A stretch of DNA of 39,485 nt from an uncultured Lachnospiraceae bacterium (GTDB taxonomy: Bacteria > Bacillota > Clostridia > Lachnospirales > Lachnospiraceae): NCBI GenBank assembly GCA_944384155.1, contig CALWSG010000027.1:1-39485 (forward strand), given 5' to 3'. The notes under the pieces are model-generated. The model had not been told where the DNA came from, ran no database searches, and saw only the letters and a list, made by a program, of their open reading frames with translations. The position numbers and the translations under genes were made by a program. This document shows, in pieces, positions 1-8,457 of this stretch; position 1 is the stretch's first letter, and every line of letters starts with the position of its first letter.

Positions 1-1
1 A

Positions 2-100
2 ATAAAATCAGGTGATACATTTACAGCCTTAGTATATGTTATTGCAAGTGTGGTACTGGGAGTGTTTGCAGTTATTTTGCCTCAATGCATTATTAGATAG
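2..100 (+). CDS. C-terminal end of a CrcB/FluC-like fluoride channel (partial)
   Basis: The window opens inside a reading frame of 32 codons that stops with TAG. The visible peptide is one hydrophobic segment (core LVYVIASVVLGVFAV) followed by a short polar tail. The pattern of a small polar residue, a hydrophobic helix with VLG, then alanine and the end of the protein is like the last membrane helix of CrcB/FluC fluoride exporters, which are small four-helix membrane proteins. Only the last quarter is present, so the assignment rests on one helix; any small membrane protein could end this way. It stops 272 bases before the next gene. Confidence 0.4.
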   Translation: MKSGDTFTALVYVIASVVLGVFAVILPQCIIR

Positions 101-195
101 TTAGAAAAGGAGTTATATATTCTTTTGATAATCTATAAATAATATATTAAAAGTAATAAAACAAAATAAAAGATTGCCAATTACTACATTAAACC

Positions 196-209
196 TGTCA
201 TTTATGACA
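196..209. promoter_or_regulatory. Inverted repeat TGTCAT-TT-ATGACA
   Basis: A 14-base perfect inverted repeat upstream of the ABC-transporter remnant. It lies next to a TTGAAA hexamer (212-217) that could be a -35 element, although no well-spaced -10 follows. A protein-binding site is possible; nothing else supports it. Confidence 0.25.
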
Positions 210-248
210 TGTTGAAAAAATCAAGAAAAGAATATGATACAATACATA

Positions 249-264
249 TATCAATCGATTGATA
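249..264. promoter_or_regulatory. Perfect 16-bp palindrome, candidate TetR-type operator
   Basis: TATCAATCGATTGATA is a perfect 16-base palindrome. It lies about 110 bases upstream of the ABC-transporter remnant and just after a TACAAT hexamer that could serve as -10. Perfect palindromes of this size placed at a promoter are typical of TetR-family repressors, which often control drug or peptide exporters. No TetR gene is visible in the window, so the regulator would be encoded elsewhere or be lost together with the damaged transporter. Confidence 0.45.
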
Positions 265-304
265 AGGTAAATTGTAACTAATTATTTATTGATAATAATT
301 CTAA

Positions 305-344
305 TTGTATAAGGTATTCATATTCTGGTGAATACCTTATACAA
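305..344. repeat. 16-bp perfect inverted repeat (hairpin)
   Basis: TTGTATAAGGTATTCA (305-320) is exactly complementary to 329-344, with an 8-base loop. The hairpin lies in the leader of the transporter remnant, ending 28 bases before its start codon. It has no T-run, so it is not an evident terminator. It could be an mRNA-stabilising or translation-control structure or a large operator. Confidence 0.6.
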
Positions 345-372
345 TATTGAAAAAGGAAGGGAAGATAATATA

Positions 373-1305
373 ATGAAGGAGAACAAATCGGGTAAGGTAA
401 AAAGAAAGAAGGAAAAAAGCATAGTAAAGCCTATAGTAATGATGACAGTTTCTCTTATACTTATATTTTTGATAAATAATTTTATAATGCTTATACATAA
501 TTATCTGGATAGTACGCTTGAAAAAATGATTGCCAGAACAGTTAAAATAGAGTTGTCTGAAAAAGAATACGAGGCTGTCGGTGATGAAATAGTCAGTTAT
601 TTAGAAGAAGGAAATGAAGAACATATTATTGATTATGCTGAAGGTCATGTCCAGGGAGCAGGTCTGGAAGCATATTCCGAGAAGGCTATGGAGCAGTATA
701 TGATAACGCAGGGTATAAATGAGCTTAAGGATAATGAAATAATAATATGTAAGTATATAACAGATAGCAGTACATATACAAATAATGGAGCAAAAGAGTA
801 TCAGGATGGGGAAGAGCTTATAGGAGAAACAATCACTATAAATGTGGATAAAGAAAGCTTTAACCCTGACACGGGTGAAGAAAAAACATTAGATAGCAGA
901 GAATACACATTTAAGGTTGTGGGAGTATATAACAATGCAAAGACAGACAGTTATGCCAGTGGACTGATTTCAAAAGATATGATGAAGGAAATGACGGATT
1001 TTACTGCTACAGTATACTATGATAAGAAGGTGGGCGAGTATAAAAAATATTATTATAATGAAATTAACGTAATAGTAGACAAGGCAGAGAATGTAGATAG
1101 TGTGGCAGCAAATCTGGAGCTGGTATGTCAGGAGTTTGTAAAGAATGAGGGTATAATAAAATATGGATCTATCGTATCAACAAGTAATACCATAGAATTT
1201 ACTGATGCTATGAAAATTATATACGGAATTCAGTTTTTTGTTAATTTTATTGCAGCATTTATTATTGTATGTGCGGGAATTAATATTTACTTAAGCAGAA
1301 TATAG
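373..1305 (+). pseudogene. Truncated FtsX/MacB-type ABC permease (N-terminal half)
   Basis: The 310-residue product starts at ATG 373, behind GGAAGGGAAG; the ATG at 328 lies inside the hairpin and lacks a ribosome site. A basic N-terminus is followed by a membrane segment (about residues 19-42), a large extracytoplasmic domain (about 45-280) and a second membrane segment at the very end. This is the layout of the first half of MacB/FtsX-like permeases, which should continue with two more helices. Instead the frame stops and, within one codon, an ABC ATPase begins in another frame in the middle of its fold. Families normally have the ATPase gene before the permease, so the order here and the abrupt junction indicate a deletion that fused two neighbouring transporter genes. 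Export function is unlikely. Confidence 0.65.
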
Positions 1306-1339
1306 GAACATTGCTGAAGAACTGTTAGGGAGGTTTCAT

Positions 1340-1630
1340 ATGGAGAGCTTTAAGGATAAATATCCTGACAAGTTATCTGGAGGTGAGCAGCAGAGAGTAT
1401 GCATAGCCACAGCACTTGCAAATAATCCAGAGCTTATACTTGCAGATGAGCCGACTGGAAATCTTGATGAGGAAAATGAAAAAACAGTTATGGAGTATCT
1501 TAAAGGGCTTACAAAAATTGGAAAAACAGTTGTAATGGTTACTCACAGTAATGAAGCAAAGAAATATGCAGATAAAGTATATTATATGGAAAGCGGTATG
1601 CTGCAAAGGGAAGAAGAACAAAATGAATAA
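1340..1630 (+). pseudogene. ABC transporter ATPase, C-terminal half only
   Basis: The 96-residue frame has the ABC signature LSGGEQQR, Walker B ([12 protein letters not shown]) and the H-loop histidine (VTHS) of the MacB/LolD export-ATPase family. It lacks the whole N-terminal half with the Walker A P-loop and Q-loop, so it cannot bind ATP normally. Family-like sequence in the same frame (AEELLGRF) extends upstream to about 1304, directly against the stop of the preceding permease fragment, which marks the deletion joint. The codons for LLGRF happen to supply a GGGAGG ribosome site for the ATG at 1340, so the fragment may still be translated. Its stop overlaps the start of the next gene. Confidence 0.7.
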
Positions 1631-2219
1631 TTTGTATATAAAAGAAAAATTAAAAAATCCCAATAATACATTAGAACAAATAATAATATACAGTCTTAAT
1701 GTTATGGGAGTATTGGCAGCAGGCAATTTTACATATTTTTTTTATAATATAAAAAGTAAGGGGAAGCTTGAGGTATTAAGATATATATTTTCTGATGACA
1801 AGCTTGGAAATGAGGGAGGATTAAATATAATGGTAAACCTTATACTGTCAGCCATGCTTGCAGTACTGGTGACCATATGGTACATTACAATCAAAACCAT
1901 AAGGCATAATGATGAAGTAAGAGGGTATAATATTAAACTAATGTATGTTCTTGGTTATAAAGAGAAGGATATTTTTCTTTATGAATATAAATATATTTGT
2001 AGTGATTTAATAATTGCAGTTATTACAGCCTTAGTGTGTGAACATATTTTATTTGCAATAGTCAGTGACACAGAGGCGGCAGAGAAGCTTATAGAACAGG
2101 CAGGAATAGGAATAAGCAATTTTTATTGTGACGGGATGTCTGTTTTAATGTTAATTTTAGTTGTGACTGTCAATGTATATGTAAATGTAAAAAAAGGATT
2201 GAAGAATTATTTAGCTTGA
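1623..2219 (+). CDS. Small FtsX-like ABC permease subunit
   Basis: 198 residues from ATG 1623, which overlaps the last 8 bases of the ATPase fragment and suggests translational coupling. About four hydrophobic segments are visible: near residues 18-42, 70-92, 128-150 and 172-190. The stretch [17 protein letters not shown] between segments 2 and 3 resembles the cytoplasmic coupling region of FtsX/MacB-type permeases (…LGA…RDI). The protein is much shorter than a usual permease of this family (400 or more residues) because its external domain is tiny. It may be a naturally small subunit, but with its ATPase broken the transporter is probably not functional. Confidence 0.5.
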   Translation: MNNLYIKEKLKNPNNTLEQIIIYSLNVMGVLAAGNFTYFFYNIKSKGKLEVLRYIFSDDKLGNEGGLNIMVNLILSAMLAVLVTIWYITIKTIRHNDEVRGYNIKLMYVLGYKEKDIFLYEYKYICSDLIIAVITALVCEHILFAIVSDTEAAEKLIEQAGIGISNFYCDGMSVLMLILVVTVNVYVNVKKGLKNYLA

Positions 2220-2244
2220 ATATTATTTGTATATTGTGTATAAT
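2216..2244 (+). promoter_or_regulatory. Sigma-A promoter for fucO
   Basis: TTGAAT (2216-2221), a 17-base spacer and a perfect TATAAT (2239-2244). The -35 element overlaps the stop codon of the preceding permease. The leader to the fucO start is about 80 bases. Confidence 0.65.
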
Positions 2245-2333
2245 AAAAGCATTAAAAGGACAATAAAAATATTAAAATATTACAAAAAATGACAGGGGCT
2301 ACAGCCTATTTGTGGCAGATTGGAGGATTTGTA

Positions 2334-3482
2334 ATGGCAAACAGATTTATACTTAACGAGACATCTTATCACGGAGCAGGAGCTATTAAAGAAATTGTTA
2401 ATGAAGCTAAGAGAAGGGAGTATAAGAAGGCATTTGTATGCTCTGACCCTGACCTTGTAAAATTTGGTGTTACGGGAAAGGTAACGTCACTGTTGGATGA
2501 AGCAGGACTGCCATATGAGCTGTATTCAGATATTAAGCCTAATCCAACCATAGAGAATGTTCAGACAGGAGTTGAGGCGTTTAAGAAGGCAGAGGCAGAT
2601 TATATTATTGCCATAGGTGGAGGCTCTTCCATGGATACTGCAAAAGCAGTGGGGATAATAATAAATAATCCTGAGTTTGCAGATGTAAGAAGCCTTGAGG
2701 GAGTTGCACCTACAAAGAGGCCGTGTGTTCCTATTATAGCAGTTCCTACAACGGCAGGTACTGCAGCAGAGGTTACTATTAACTATGTTATTACAGATGT
2801 GGAGAAGAAGAGAAAATTTGTATGTGTTGACCCTCATGATATTCCTGTTATAGCAGTTGTTGATCCTGATATGATGTCATCTATGCCAAAGGGACTTACG
2901 GCAGCTACAGGTATGGATGCACTTACACATGCTATAGAGGGATACATAACAAAGGGTGCATGGGAATTATCAGATATGTTCCATCTTAAGGCTATAGAAA
3001 TTATTTCACGCTCCTTAAGAGATGCGGTGGAAAACACACCAAAGGGCAGAGAGGATATGGCACTTGGACAGTATGTGGCAGGAATGGGATTTTCAAATGT
3101 AGGTCTTGGTATAGTACACTCCATGGCACATGCACTTGGTGCAGTGTACGATACACCTCACGGAGTGGCAAATGCAATTCTCCTTCCTACAGTTATGGCA
3201 TTTAATGCGGATGCAACAGGAGATAAATATAAATATATTGCACAGGCTATGGGTGTTGAGGGAACAGAAAGCATGACGGCTGACGAGTATAGAAAAGCAG
3301 CGGTTGACGCAGTTAAGAAGCTTTCGCAGGACGTAGGAATACCTGCTGATTTAAAGGAAATAGTGAAGGAGGAGGATATTCAGTTCCTTGCCGAGAGTGC
3401 AGTGGCAGATGCATGTACACCGGGAAATCCAAAGGATGCATCTTTGGAGCAGATTATAGAATTGTATAAAAGCTTATTGTAA
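2334..3482 (+). CDS. fucO: Lactaldehyde reductase / 1,2-propanediol oxidoreductase (iron alcohol dehydrogenase)
   Basis: Group III iron-dependent alcohol dehydrogenase that interconverts lactaldehyde and 1,2-propanediol with NAD(H), the fermentative end of fucose and rhamnose breakdown. The 382-residue protein has the length of E. coli FucO and shares long identical blocks with it, for example NNPEFADVRSLEG and PTTAGTAAEVTINYVITD. The NAD site GGGSSMD is at about residues 95-101. Iron ligands are visible in GMDALTHAIEGY (Asp, His), VHSMAH and TPHGVAN, matching Asp196, His200, His263 and His277 of FucO. I chose the ATG at 2334 because GGAGGA lies 6 bases before it; the ATG at 2289 has none. 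It is monocistronic. Rhamnose released downstream of the PL11 lyase in this window could feed this step. A close propanol or butanediol dehydrogenase paralogue cannot be excluded. Confidence 0.85.
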   Translation: MANRFILNETSYHGAGAIKEIVNEAKRREYKKAFVCSDPDLVKFGVTGKVTSLLDEAGLPYELYSDIKPNPTIENVQTGVEAFKKAEADYIIAIGGGSSMDTAKAVGIIINNPEFADVRSLEGVAPTKRPCVPIIAVPTTAGTAAEVTINYVITDVEKKRKFVCVDPHDIPVIAVVDPDMMSSMPKGLTAATGMDALTHAIEGYITKGAWELSDMFHLKAIEIISRSLRDAVENTPKGREDMALGQYVAGMGFSNVGLGIVHSMAHALGAVYDTPHGVANAILLPTVMAFNADATGDKYKYIAQAMGVEGTESMTADEYRKAAVDAVKKLSQDVGIPADLKEIVKEEDIQFLAESAVADACTPGNPKDASLEQIIELYKSLL

Positions 3483-3556
3483 ATCTGTGGCATTTTTTTA
3501 ATATGAAGCTTTTATAAATGTAAAAATTTAATATGACAGTTTAAAACAAAATTTTA

Positions 3557-3585
3557 TTGACCTAAATTTAATATTGTTATATACT
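3557..3585 (+). promoter_or_regulatory. Sigma-A promoter of the purC-purF-purB cluster
   Basis: TTGACC, a 17-base spacer, then TATACT (3580-3585). Transcription would begin near 3592, inside or at the 5' foot of the leader hairpin described next. Confidence 0.7.
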
Positions 3586-3589
3586 AACA

Positions 3590-3654
3590 AGGTGTGGCAG
3601 GTATTTTTCCTACCACGCCTAAATTTGTTAAAAAGGATAGGTGGCAGACAAATG
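3590..3654 (+). promoter_or_regulatory. purC leader hairpin with ribosome-site mimic
   Basis: AGGTGTGGCAGG (3590-3601) pairs with CCTACCACGCCT (3609-3620) over a 7-base loop: 12 positions with one G-U pair and one mismatch. The right strand (CCA..CCTA, 3613-3621) can alternatively pair with TAGGTGG (3638-3644) in the purC ribosome-site region. In addition ATTTGT (3623-3628) is complementary to ACAAAT (3648-3653) over the start codon. The 5' strand resembles the ribosome-site region it competes with. This suggests leader-based control of translation. It does not match the purine riboswitch core. Confidence 0.4.
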
Positions 3655-4356
3655 GAAAAGTTAGAACAGCTCTATGAAGGAAAAGCTAAGAAGGTATTTA
3701 AGACAGAGGACCCTGATTTATTAATTGTTGATTATAAGGATGATGCAACTGCATTTAACGGAGAAAAAAAGGGAACTATTGTGGGAAAGGGTGCAATTAA
3801 TAACAGAATGACAAACCATGTGTTCAAGCTTCTGGAGAAAGAAGGAGTACCTACCCACTTTGTGGAGGAATTAAGTGACAGGGAAACTCTTGTAAAGAAG
3901 GTTGAAATTGTACCTCTTGAGGTTATTGTCAGAAATGTTGCTGCAGGAAGCTTTTCCAAAAAGCTTGGAATAGAGGAAGGAAGAAAGCTTTTAGCTCCAA
4001 CATTAGAGTTTAGCTATAAGGATGATGCACTTGGTGACCCAATGATTAATGACTACTTTGCCATAGCTATAGGTGCTGCTACAAGAGAAGAGATAGATAA
4101 GATTACAAAGTATGCATTTAAGGTAAATGATGTGTTAAAGGCATATTTCTTAAATGCAGGCATGGAGTTAATCGATTTTAAGATTGAGTTTGGAAGGTAT
4201 CATGATGACATCATTCTAGCTGATGAGATTTCACCTGATACATGCAGACTTTGGGATGTAAATACTCATGAGAAGCTGGACAAGGATCGTTTCCGCAGAG
4301 ATTTGGGAAATGTGGAAGAAGCTTACAATGAAGTATTTAAGCGTCTTGGACTGTAA
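3652..4356 (+). CDS. purC: Phosphoribosylaminoimidazole-succinocarboxamide synthase
   Basis: SAICAR synthetase, which joins CAIR and aspartate with ATP in de novo purine synthesis in the cytoplasm. The 234 residues match the short bacterial form. Visible family blocks are [10 protein letters not shown] near the N-terminus, [17 protein letters not shown], and DFKIEFGR with [12 protein letters not shown], the conserved signature near residues 170-210. The start is ATG 3652; in-frame codons from 3574 run through the leader hairpin and are not coding. The ribosome site (AGGATAGGTGG) is weak and sits inside a leader able to fold. It is first in a purC-purF-purB series and has its own promoter. Confidence 0.95.
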   Translation: MEKLEQLYEGKAKKVFKTEDPDLLIVDYKDDATAFNGEKKGTIVGKGAINNRMTNHVFKLLEKEGVPTHFVEELSDRETLVKKVEIVPLEVIVRNVAAGSFSKKLGIEEGRKLLAPTLEFSYKDDALGDPMINDYFAIAIGAATREEIDKITKYAFKVNDVLKAYFLNAGMELIDFKIEFGRYHDDIILADEISPDTCRLWDVNTHEKLDKDRFRRDLGNVEEAYNEVFKRLGL

Positions 4357-4380
4357 GATATAAATAAAAGTATTATATAT

Positions 4381-4405
4381 TCGCGGCTTGAAAATCAGGC
4401 CGCGA
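4381..4405 (+). other. Intercistronic stem-loop between purC and purF
   Basis: TCGCGGCTTGA (4381-4391) pairs with TCAGGCCGCGA (4395-4405) around an AAA loop: 11 base pairs with one G-T. It is unusually GC-rich for this genome. No T-run follows, so it is more likely an RNA-processing, stability or partial-attenuation structure than a full terminator. Confidence 0.6.
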
Positions 4406-4442
4406 AGTTTGACTAATCACACAGTTTAGAGAGAGGAATGGA

Positions 4443-5891
4443 ATGAATAACTTATATAATGAAGTAAATAGAGAAGCTGATGATAGTCTTCATGAGGAAT
4501 GCGGTGTTTTCGGCATATATGATTTTGACGGAAATGACGTAGCTTCCACTGTTTATTACGGACTGTTTGCGTTACAGCACAGAGGGCAGGAGAGCTGCGG
4601 TATTGCAGTCAGTGACACTAACGGGCCAAAGGGAAAGGTAATTCTTTCAAAAGGAATGGGATTGGTTAATGAAGTATTTACCCCTGATGATTTGGAAAAG
4701 CTTAAGGGAAATATAGGTATTGGCCACACACGTTATTCCACGGCAGGAAGCAGTACAAGAGAAAACGCACAGCCCCTGGTGCTTAATTATATTAAAGGAA
4801 CTCTTGGACTTGCACACAACGGAAATCTTATAAATGCCCCGGAGCTTAGAAGAGAGCTTGAATATACAGGTGCTATTTTTCAGACTACAATAGACTCAGA
4901 GGTTATTGCATATCATATTGCAAGGGAAAGAATAAACTCAGGCAATGTTGAGGGGGCAGTGAGAAATGCAATGATGAAAATTAAAGGTGCATATTCTCTT
5001 ATAGTAATGAGTCCAAGAAAGCTTATCGGTGCAAGAGACCCATTTGGATTTAAGCCTCTATGCATAGGAAAGCGTGACAATGCATATATTCTGGCATCTG
5101 AGACTTGTGCCCTTGATACAATAGGAGCTGATTATGTAAGAGATGTACAGCCGGGAGAGATAGTTACCATAACCGAGAAGGGAATTATTTCAGACACTTC
5201 ATTATGTCTTCCAAAGGAAAAGGAAGCCAGGTGCATATTTGAATACATTTACTTTGCAAGACCAGACAGTATTATAGATGGTTCCAGCGTATACCACTCA
5301 CGTATTATGGCAGGAAAGTTTCTTGCAATGGATTCTCCTGTGGAGGCAGACTTGGTTGTTGGCGTGCCTGAATCGGGAAATGCCGCTGCACTGGGGTATT
5401 CATTGCAATCAGGCATACCTTACGGAACTGCATTTGTAAAAAACGGTTATGTTGGAAGAACCTTTATAAAGCCAAAGCAAAGCAACAGAGAGTCAAGCGT
5501 AAAGGTAAAGCTAAATGTTTTGACAGAAGCCGTAAAGGGAAAACGTGTTATTATGATAGATGATTCTATTGTAAGAGGAACAACAAGCGGAAGAATAGTA
5601 AGTATGTTAAGAGAAGCAGGGGCAGCAGAGGTACATGTAAGAATATCCTCACCGCCGTTTTTATATGAGTGTTATTTCGGCACAGACATTCCGTCAAGAG
5701 AGCAGCTTATAGCATACAACAGAACAGTAGATGACATATGTAAGATAATAGGTGCAGACTCTTTAGGGTATTTAAAGCTTGAAAGGTTAAGTGAGATGGT
5801 AAACGGTCTTCCTATATGTACAGGCTGTTTTACGGGAAAATATCCTATGGAGCCTCCTACAGAGGATATAAGAGGAGAATATCAGGCATAG
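4443..5891 (+). CDS. purF: Amidophosphoribosyltransferase (Fe-S, propeptide type)
   Basis: Glutamine PRPP amidotransferase, the first committed step of purine synthesis (PRPP + glutamine to phosphoribosylamine). A 19-residue propeptide precedes the catalytic cysteine in ECGVFGIYDF (Cys20). The glutaminase domain (about 20-250) has LQHRGQES, GHTRYST and LAHNGNL. The phosphoribosyltransferase domain contains the PRPP motif VIMIDDSIVRGTTS. Cysteines in EARCIFEY, ECYFGTD and PICTGCFTGKYP match the four [4Fe-4S] ligands of the Bacillus subtilis enzyme, so this is the oxygen-sensitive, processed class. GAGAGG lies 6 bases before the ATG. It is separated from purC by 86 bases holding a strong hairpin. 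Confidence 0.95.
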   Translation: MNNLYNEVNREADDSLHEECGVFGIYDFDGNDVASTVYYGLFALQHRGQESCGIAVSDTNGPKGKVILSKGMGLVNEVFTPDDLEKLKGNIGIGHTRYSTAGSSTRENAQPLVLNYIKGTLGLAHNGNLINAPELRRELEYTGAIFQTTIDSEVIAYHIARERINSGNVEGAVRNAMMKIKGAYSLIVMSPRKLIGARDPFGFKPLCIGKRDNAYILASETCALDTIGADYVRDVQPGEIVTITEKGIISDTSLCLPKEKEARCIFEYIYFARPDSIIDGSSVYHSRIMAGKFLAMDSPVEADLVVGVPESGNAAALGYSLQSGIPYGTAFVKNGYVGRTFIKPKQSNRESSVKVKLNVLTEAVKGKRVIMIDDSIVRGTTSGRIVSMLREAGAAEVHVRISSPPFLYECYFGTDIPSREQLIAYNRTVDDICKIIGADSLGYLKLERLSEMVNGLPICTGCFTGKYPMEPPTEDIRGEYQA

Positions 5892-5963
5892 AGCATTAAA
5901 ATTATTATATGTTAATTTACGTAATAAACAGATTTACATTTGATAATAAGGAGAAATGGATAT

Positions 5964-7397
5964 ATGAGTAATGACAGATATGTAAGCCCTTTGTCAGAGA
6001 GATATGCCAGCAGGGAAATGCAGTATATTTTCTCTCCTGACATGAAATTCAGAACATGGAGAAGGCTCTGGATAGCTCTTGCTGAGACAGAAAAGGAGCT
6101 TGGCTTAAATATTACTGATGAGCAGATAGAAGAATTGAAGGCACATGCAGATGACATAAATTATGATGTGGCAAAGGAGAGAGAAAAGCTTGTACGCCAT
6201 GATGTTATGAGCCATGTATATGCGTACGGAGTGCAATGCCCAAAGGCTAAGGGTATTATTCACCTTGGAGCAACAAGCTGTTATGTGGGAGACAATACAG
6301 ACGTAATCATTATGACAGAGGCATTGAAGCTTGTGAGAAAAAAGCTGGTTAATGTTATGTCAGAGCTGGCAAAGTTTGCAGATAAATATAGAGCACAGCC
6401 TACTCTTGCATTTACCCATTTTCAGCCGGCACAGCCTACTACAGTGGGAAAAAGAGCAACATTATGGCTTATGGAGCTTGTAATGGATTTGCAGGATTTA
6501 GACCATGTTCTCGACAATATGATGCTTTTAGGCTCAAAGGGAACTACCGGAACACAGGCAAGCTTTAAGGAACTGTTTGAAAATGACAAGGAAAAGATAA
6601 ATAAGATAGACCCTATGATAGCTGAAAAAATGGGATTTAAGAAGTGTTTTCCTGTATCGGGACAGACATATTCAAGAAAGCTTGATACAAGAGTTGCAAA
6701 TATTCTCTCAGGTATTGCGGCAAGTGCCCATAAGTTTTCAAATGATATACGTCTTTTACAACATTTAAAGGAGGTTGAGGAGCCGTTTGAAAAGAATCAG
6801 ATAGGCTCTTCGGCTATGGCGTATAAGAGAAACCCAATGAGAAGCGAAAGAATTGCTTCACTTGCAAGATATGTTATGATAGATGCACTTAATCCTGCCA
6901 TAACATCAGCTACACAGTGGTTTGAGAGAACCCTTGATGATTCTGCAAACAAGAGATTAAGCATACCTGAAGCATTTCTTGCCGTAGATGGCATACTTGA
7001 TTTGTATTTAAATGTTGCAAGCGGACTGGTTGTATATCCTAAGGTAATTGAAAAGAGACTAATGAGTGAGCTGCCTTTTATGGCAACGGAGAATATTATG
7101 ATGGATGCCGTAAAGGCAGGCGGAGACCGCCAGGAGCTTCATGAAAAAATACGTACATTATCCATGGAGGCGGGAAGAAATGTTAAGGAGAAAGGTTTGG
7201 ATAACAATCTTCTTGAGCTTATAGCAGCAGATGAATCCTTTAATATGAGCCTTGATGATTTAAAGAAAACAATGAATCCTGAAAATTATGTGGGACGCTC
7301 ACCTGAGCAGGTAGATGAGTTCTTAAGTCAGGTTGTAAACCCTATACTTGAAGAAAACAAGGATATTTTGGGAATAACAGCAGAGATAAATGTATAA
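5964..7397 (+). CDS. purB: Adenylosuccinate lyase
   Basis: Cleaves SAICAR and adenylosuccinate, releasing fumarate, in two steps of purine synthesis. 477 residues, aspartase/fumarase superfamily. The signature loop is [14 protein letters not shown] (about residues 281-294); [10 protein letters not shown] and [12 protein letters not shown] are other conserved blocks carrying active-site residues. The start is ATG 5964 with AAGGAG upstream; the ATG at 5940 has no ribosome site. It follows purF by 72 bases and ends in a strong terminator, closing the purC-F-B series. It acts after PurC and, for AMP, after PurA (10145). Confidence 0.95.
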   Translation: MSNDRYVSPLSERYASREMQYIFSPDMKFRTWRRLWIALAETEKELGLNITDEQIEELKAHADDINYDVAKEREKLVRHDVMSHVYAYGVQCPKAKGIIHLGATSCYVGDNTDVIIMTEALKLVRKKLVNVMSELAKFADKYRAQPTLAFTHFQPAQPTTVGKRATLWLMELVMDLQDLDHVLDNMMLLGSKGTTGTQASFKELFENDKEKINKIDPMIAEKMGFKKCFPVSGQTYSRKLDTRVANILSGIAASAHKFSNDIRLLQHLKEVEEPFEKNQIGSSAMAYKRNPMRSERIASLARYVMIDALNPAITSATQWFERTLDDSANKRLSIPEAFLAVDGILDLYLNVASGLVVYPKVIEKRLMSELPFMATENIMMDAVKAGGDRQELHEKIRTLSMEAGRNVKEKGLDNNLLELIAADESFNMSLDDLKKTMNPENYVGRSPEQVDEFLSQVVNPILEENKDILGITAEINV

Positions 7398-7406
7398 GAT
7401 GATTGA

Positions 7407-7440
7407 TAAAACGTCGGCATAAGCCGGCGTTTTATTATTT
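7407..7440 (+). terminator. Intrinsic terminator after purB
   Basis: TAAAACGTCGGC pairs with GCCGGCGTTTTA around ATAA (12 pairs, one G-T), followed by a T-rich stretch. Confidence 0.85.
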
Positions 7441-7479
7441 TAGGGAAAGTTTTTTGATATAGAATAAAAAAAGAATAAA

Positions 7480-7508
7480 TTGACAAAAAACAGAATAAGT
7501 GATACACT
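7480..7508 (+). promoter_or_regulatory. Sigma-A promoter for the membrane-anchored unknown
   Basis: Perfect TTGACA (7480-7485), a 17-base spacer and TACACT (7503-7508). This gives a leader of about 160 bases in which I see no riboswitch. Confidence 0.6.
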
Positions 7509-7674
7509 TTAACAAAGAAGAAGGAAATGAATATAAAATTTATGATAAATATCTAAATGTTCAGTAAAATATAATTTGACAAATAATTATGTTGACAGAT
7601 ATGGCGAAGGTCACAAAGAAACTACGGTTTATAATAGTGAAATATATTATATTATGTATTAAAGGGGGATGCGT

Positions 7675-8358
7675 ATGGAAAAGAAATTAAAGTATGTTAT
7701 AGCAGGAATTTGTGTTTTGGCGGTTGTGGTAATCTGTGGAGCAGCATTTTTACTAAAAAAAGGTACGGATAATGATAATAATGATAAAGCTGCCGAAACA
7801 TCTGAGACTACACCTGTAGCTGAGAAAACAGATATTTTACAAATGATGAGTGAGAAATATCCTGAGGAATACAAATTTATAAAGGATATTATGGAAATAA
7901 AGGTAGATGAAACCACATTGGCAAGTCTAACGGAATTATGCGGAAATGAATATGAGGAGATGACATCAGAAGAAGCATCAGGTATATGTAAAGATTACAT
8001 ATGGAAAATGGAAGAGGGAGATTATTATATTGACCTTGGCATGAGGGAAAATGAGTGGAGCTTTATTAATGTGGTGATAGATAATATAGAGACAGATGAA
8101 ATAAAAAGCGAATATACAATGGAGGACTATTATTATCAAGTTAAGAAGGATATGACACTGCCGCAGGTTCAGGATATATTGGGAGAAGGAAAATTGAGCT
8201 ATGTAATACTTGAAAAGCAGAGGAATCAAGCTGATTATAGTATAGTATACGGGTATTATTTTCAACACGTTAATGATAATGGAGGTGTTATGGTAATATT
8301 CAATAATGACAGTGTGGTAACAGAGGTAAAGCGTCAGGGCAGTTTTGATGGACAATAA
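7675..8358 (+). CDS. Membrane-anchored extracytoplasmic protein, possible SmpA/OmlA-like domain
   Basis: 227 residues from ATG 7675, preceded by AAAGGGGG. A single N-terminal membrane segment (YVIAGICVLAVVVICGAAFLL, split around residues 6-27) is followed by a low-complexity acidic, threonine-rich linker (about 30-50) and a soluble region. Near the C-terminus, MTLPQVQDILGEG then an aromatic strand and VMVIFNNDSVV is the pattern of small SmpA/OmlA/BamE-like domains, where a helix with a QV..ILG motif is followed by beta strands. The cysteine in the membrane segment is not in a convincing lipobox. It has its own promoter and a terminator directly behind it, so it is monocistronic. The function is unknown; the domain guess comes from pattern only. 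Confidence 0.6.
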   Translation: MEKKLKYVIAGICVLAVVVICGAAFLLKKGTDNDNNDKAAETSETTPVAEKTDILQMMSEKYPEEYKFIKDIMEIKVDETTLASLTELCGNEYEEMTSEEASGICKDYIWKMEEGDYYIDLGMRENEWSFINVVIDNIETDEIKSEYTMEDYYYQVKKDMTLPQVQDILGEGKLSYVILEKQRNQADYSIVYGYYFQHVNDNGGVMVIFNNDSVVTEVKRQGSFDGQ

Positions 8359-8375
8359 AAAATATATAACGCTGC

Positions 8376-8421
8376 AAAAAAAGTATCCCAAAAGTCATGA
8401 AAATGACTGGGATACTTTTTT
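8376..8421. terminator. Bidirectional terminator
   Basis: AAAAAAGTATCCCA (8377-8390) pairs with TGGGATACTTTTTT (8408-8421), with an inner GTCA/TGAC. A and T runs flank both sides, so it serves the plus-strand gene ending at 8358 and the minus-strand gene ending at 8458. Confidence 0.85.
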
Positions 8422-8457
8422 GATTGTAACAGACACATTATATAAGATGCAGTGATA

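Noticed and set aside
1373..1726. Minus-strand frame of 117 codons opposite the ATPase fragment
   Set aside because: It lies antisense to a recognisable ABC ATPase, has no ribosome site and shows composition typical of a complementary-strand shadow.
7527..7556. Nine-codon frame MNIKFMINI with AAGGA upstream, in the leader of the gene at 7675
   Set aside because: Too short and AT-rich to distinguish from chance, with no regulatory codons or attenuator after it.
7592..7635. TTGACA (7592-7597) with TATAAT (7630-7635) as a promoter
   Set aside because: The spacing is 32 bases, far from 17; the promoter at 7480-7508 is better.
7978..8391. Minus-strand frame opposite the membrane-anchored unknown
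   Set aside because: The plus-strand gene has a promoter, ribosome site and membrane anchor; the antisense frame runs into the bidirectional terminator and has none of these.
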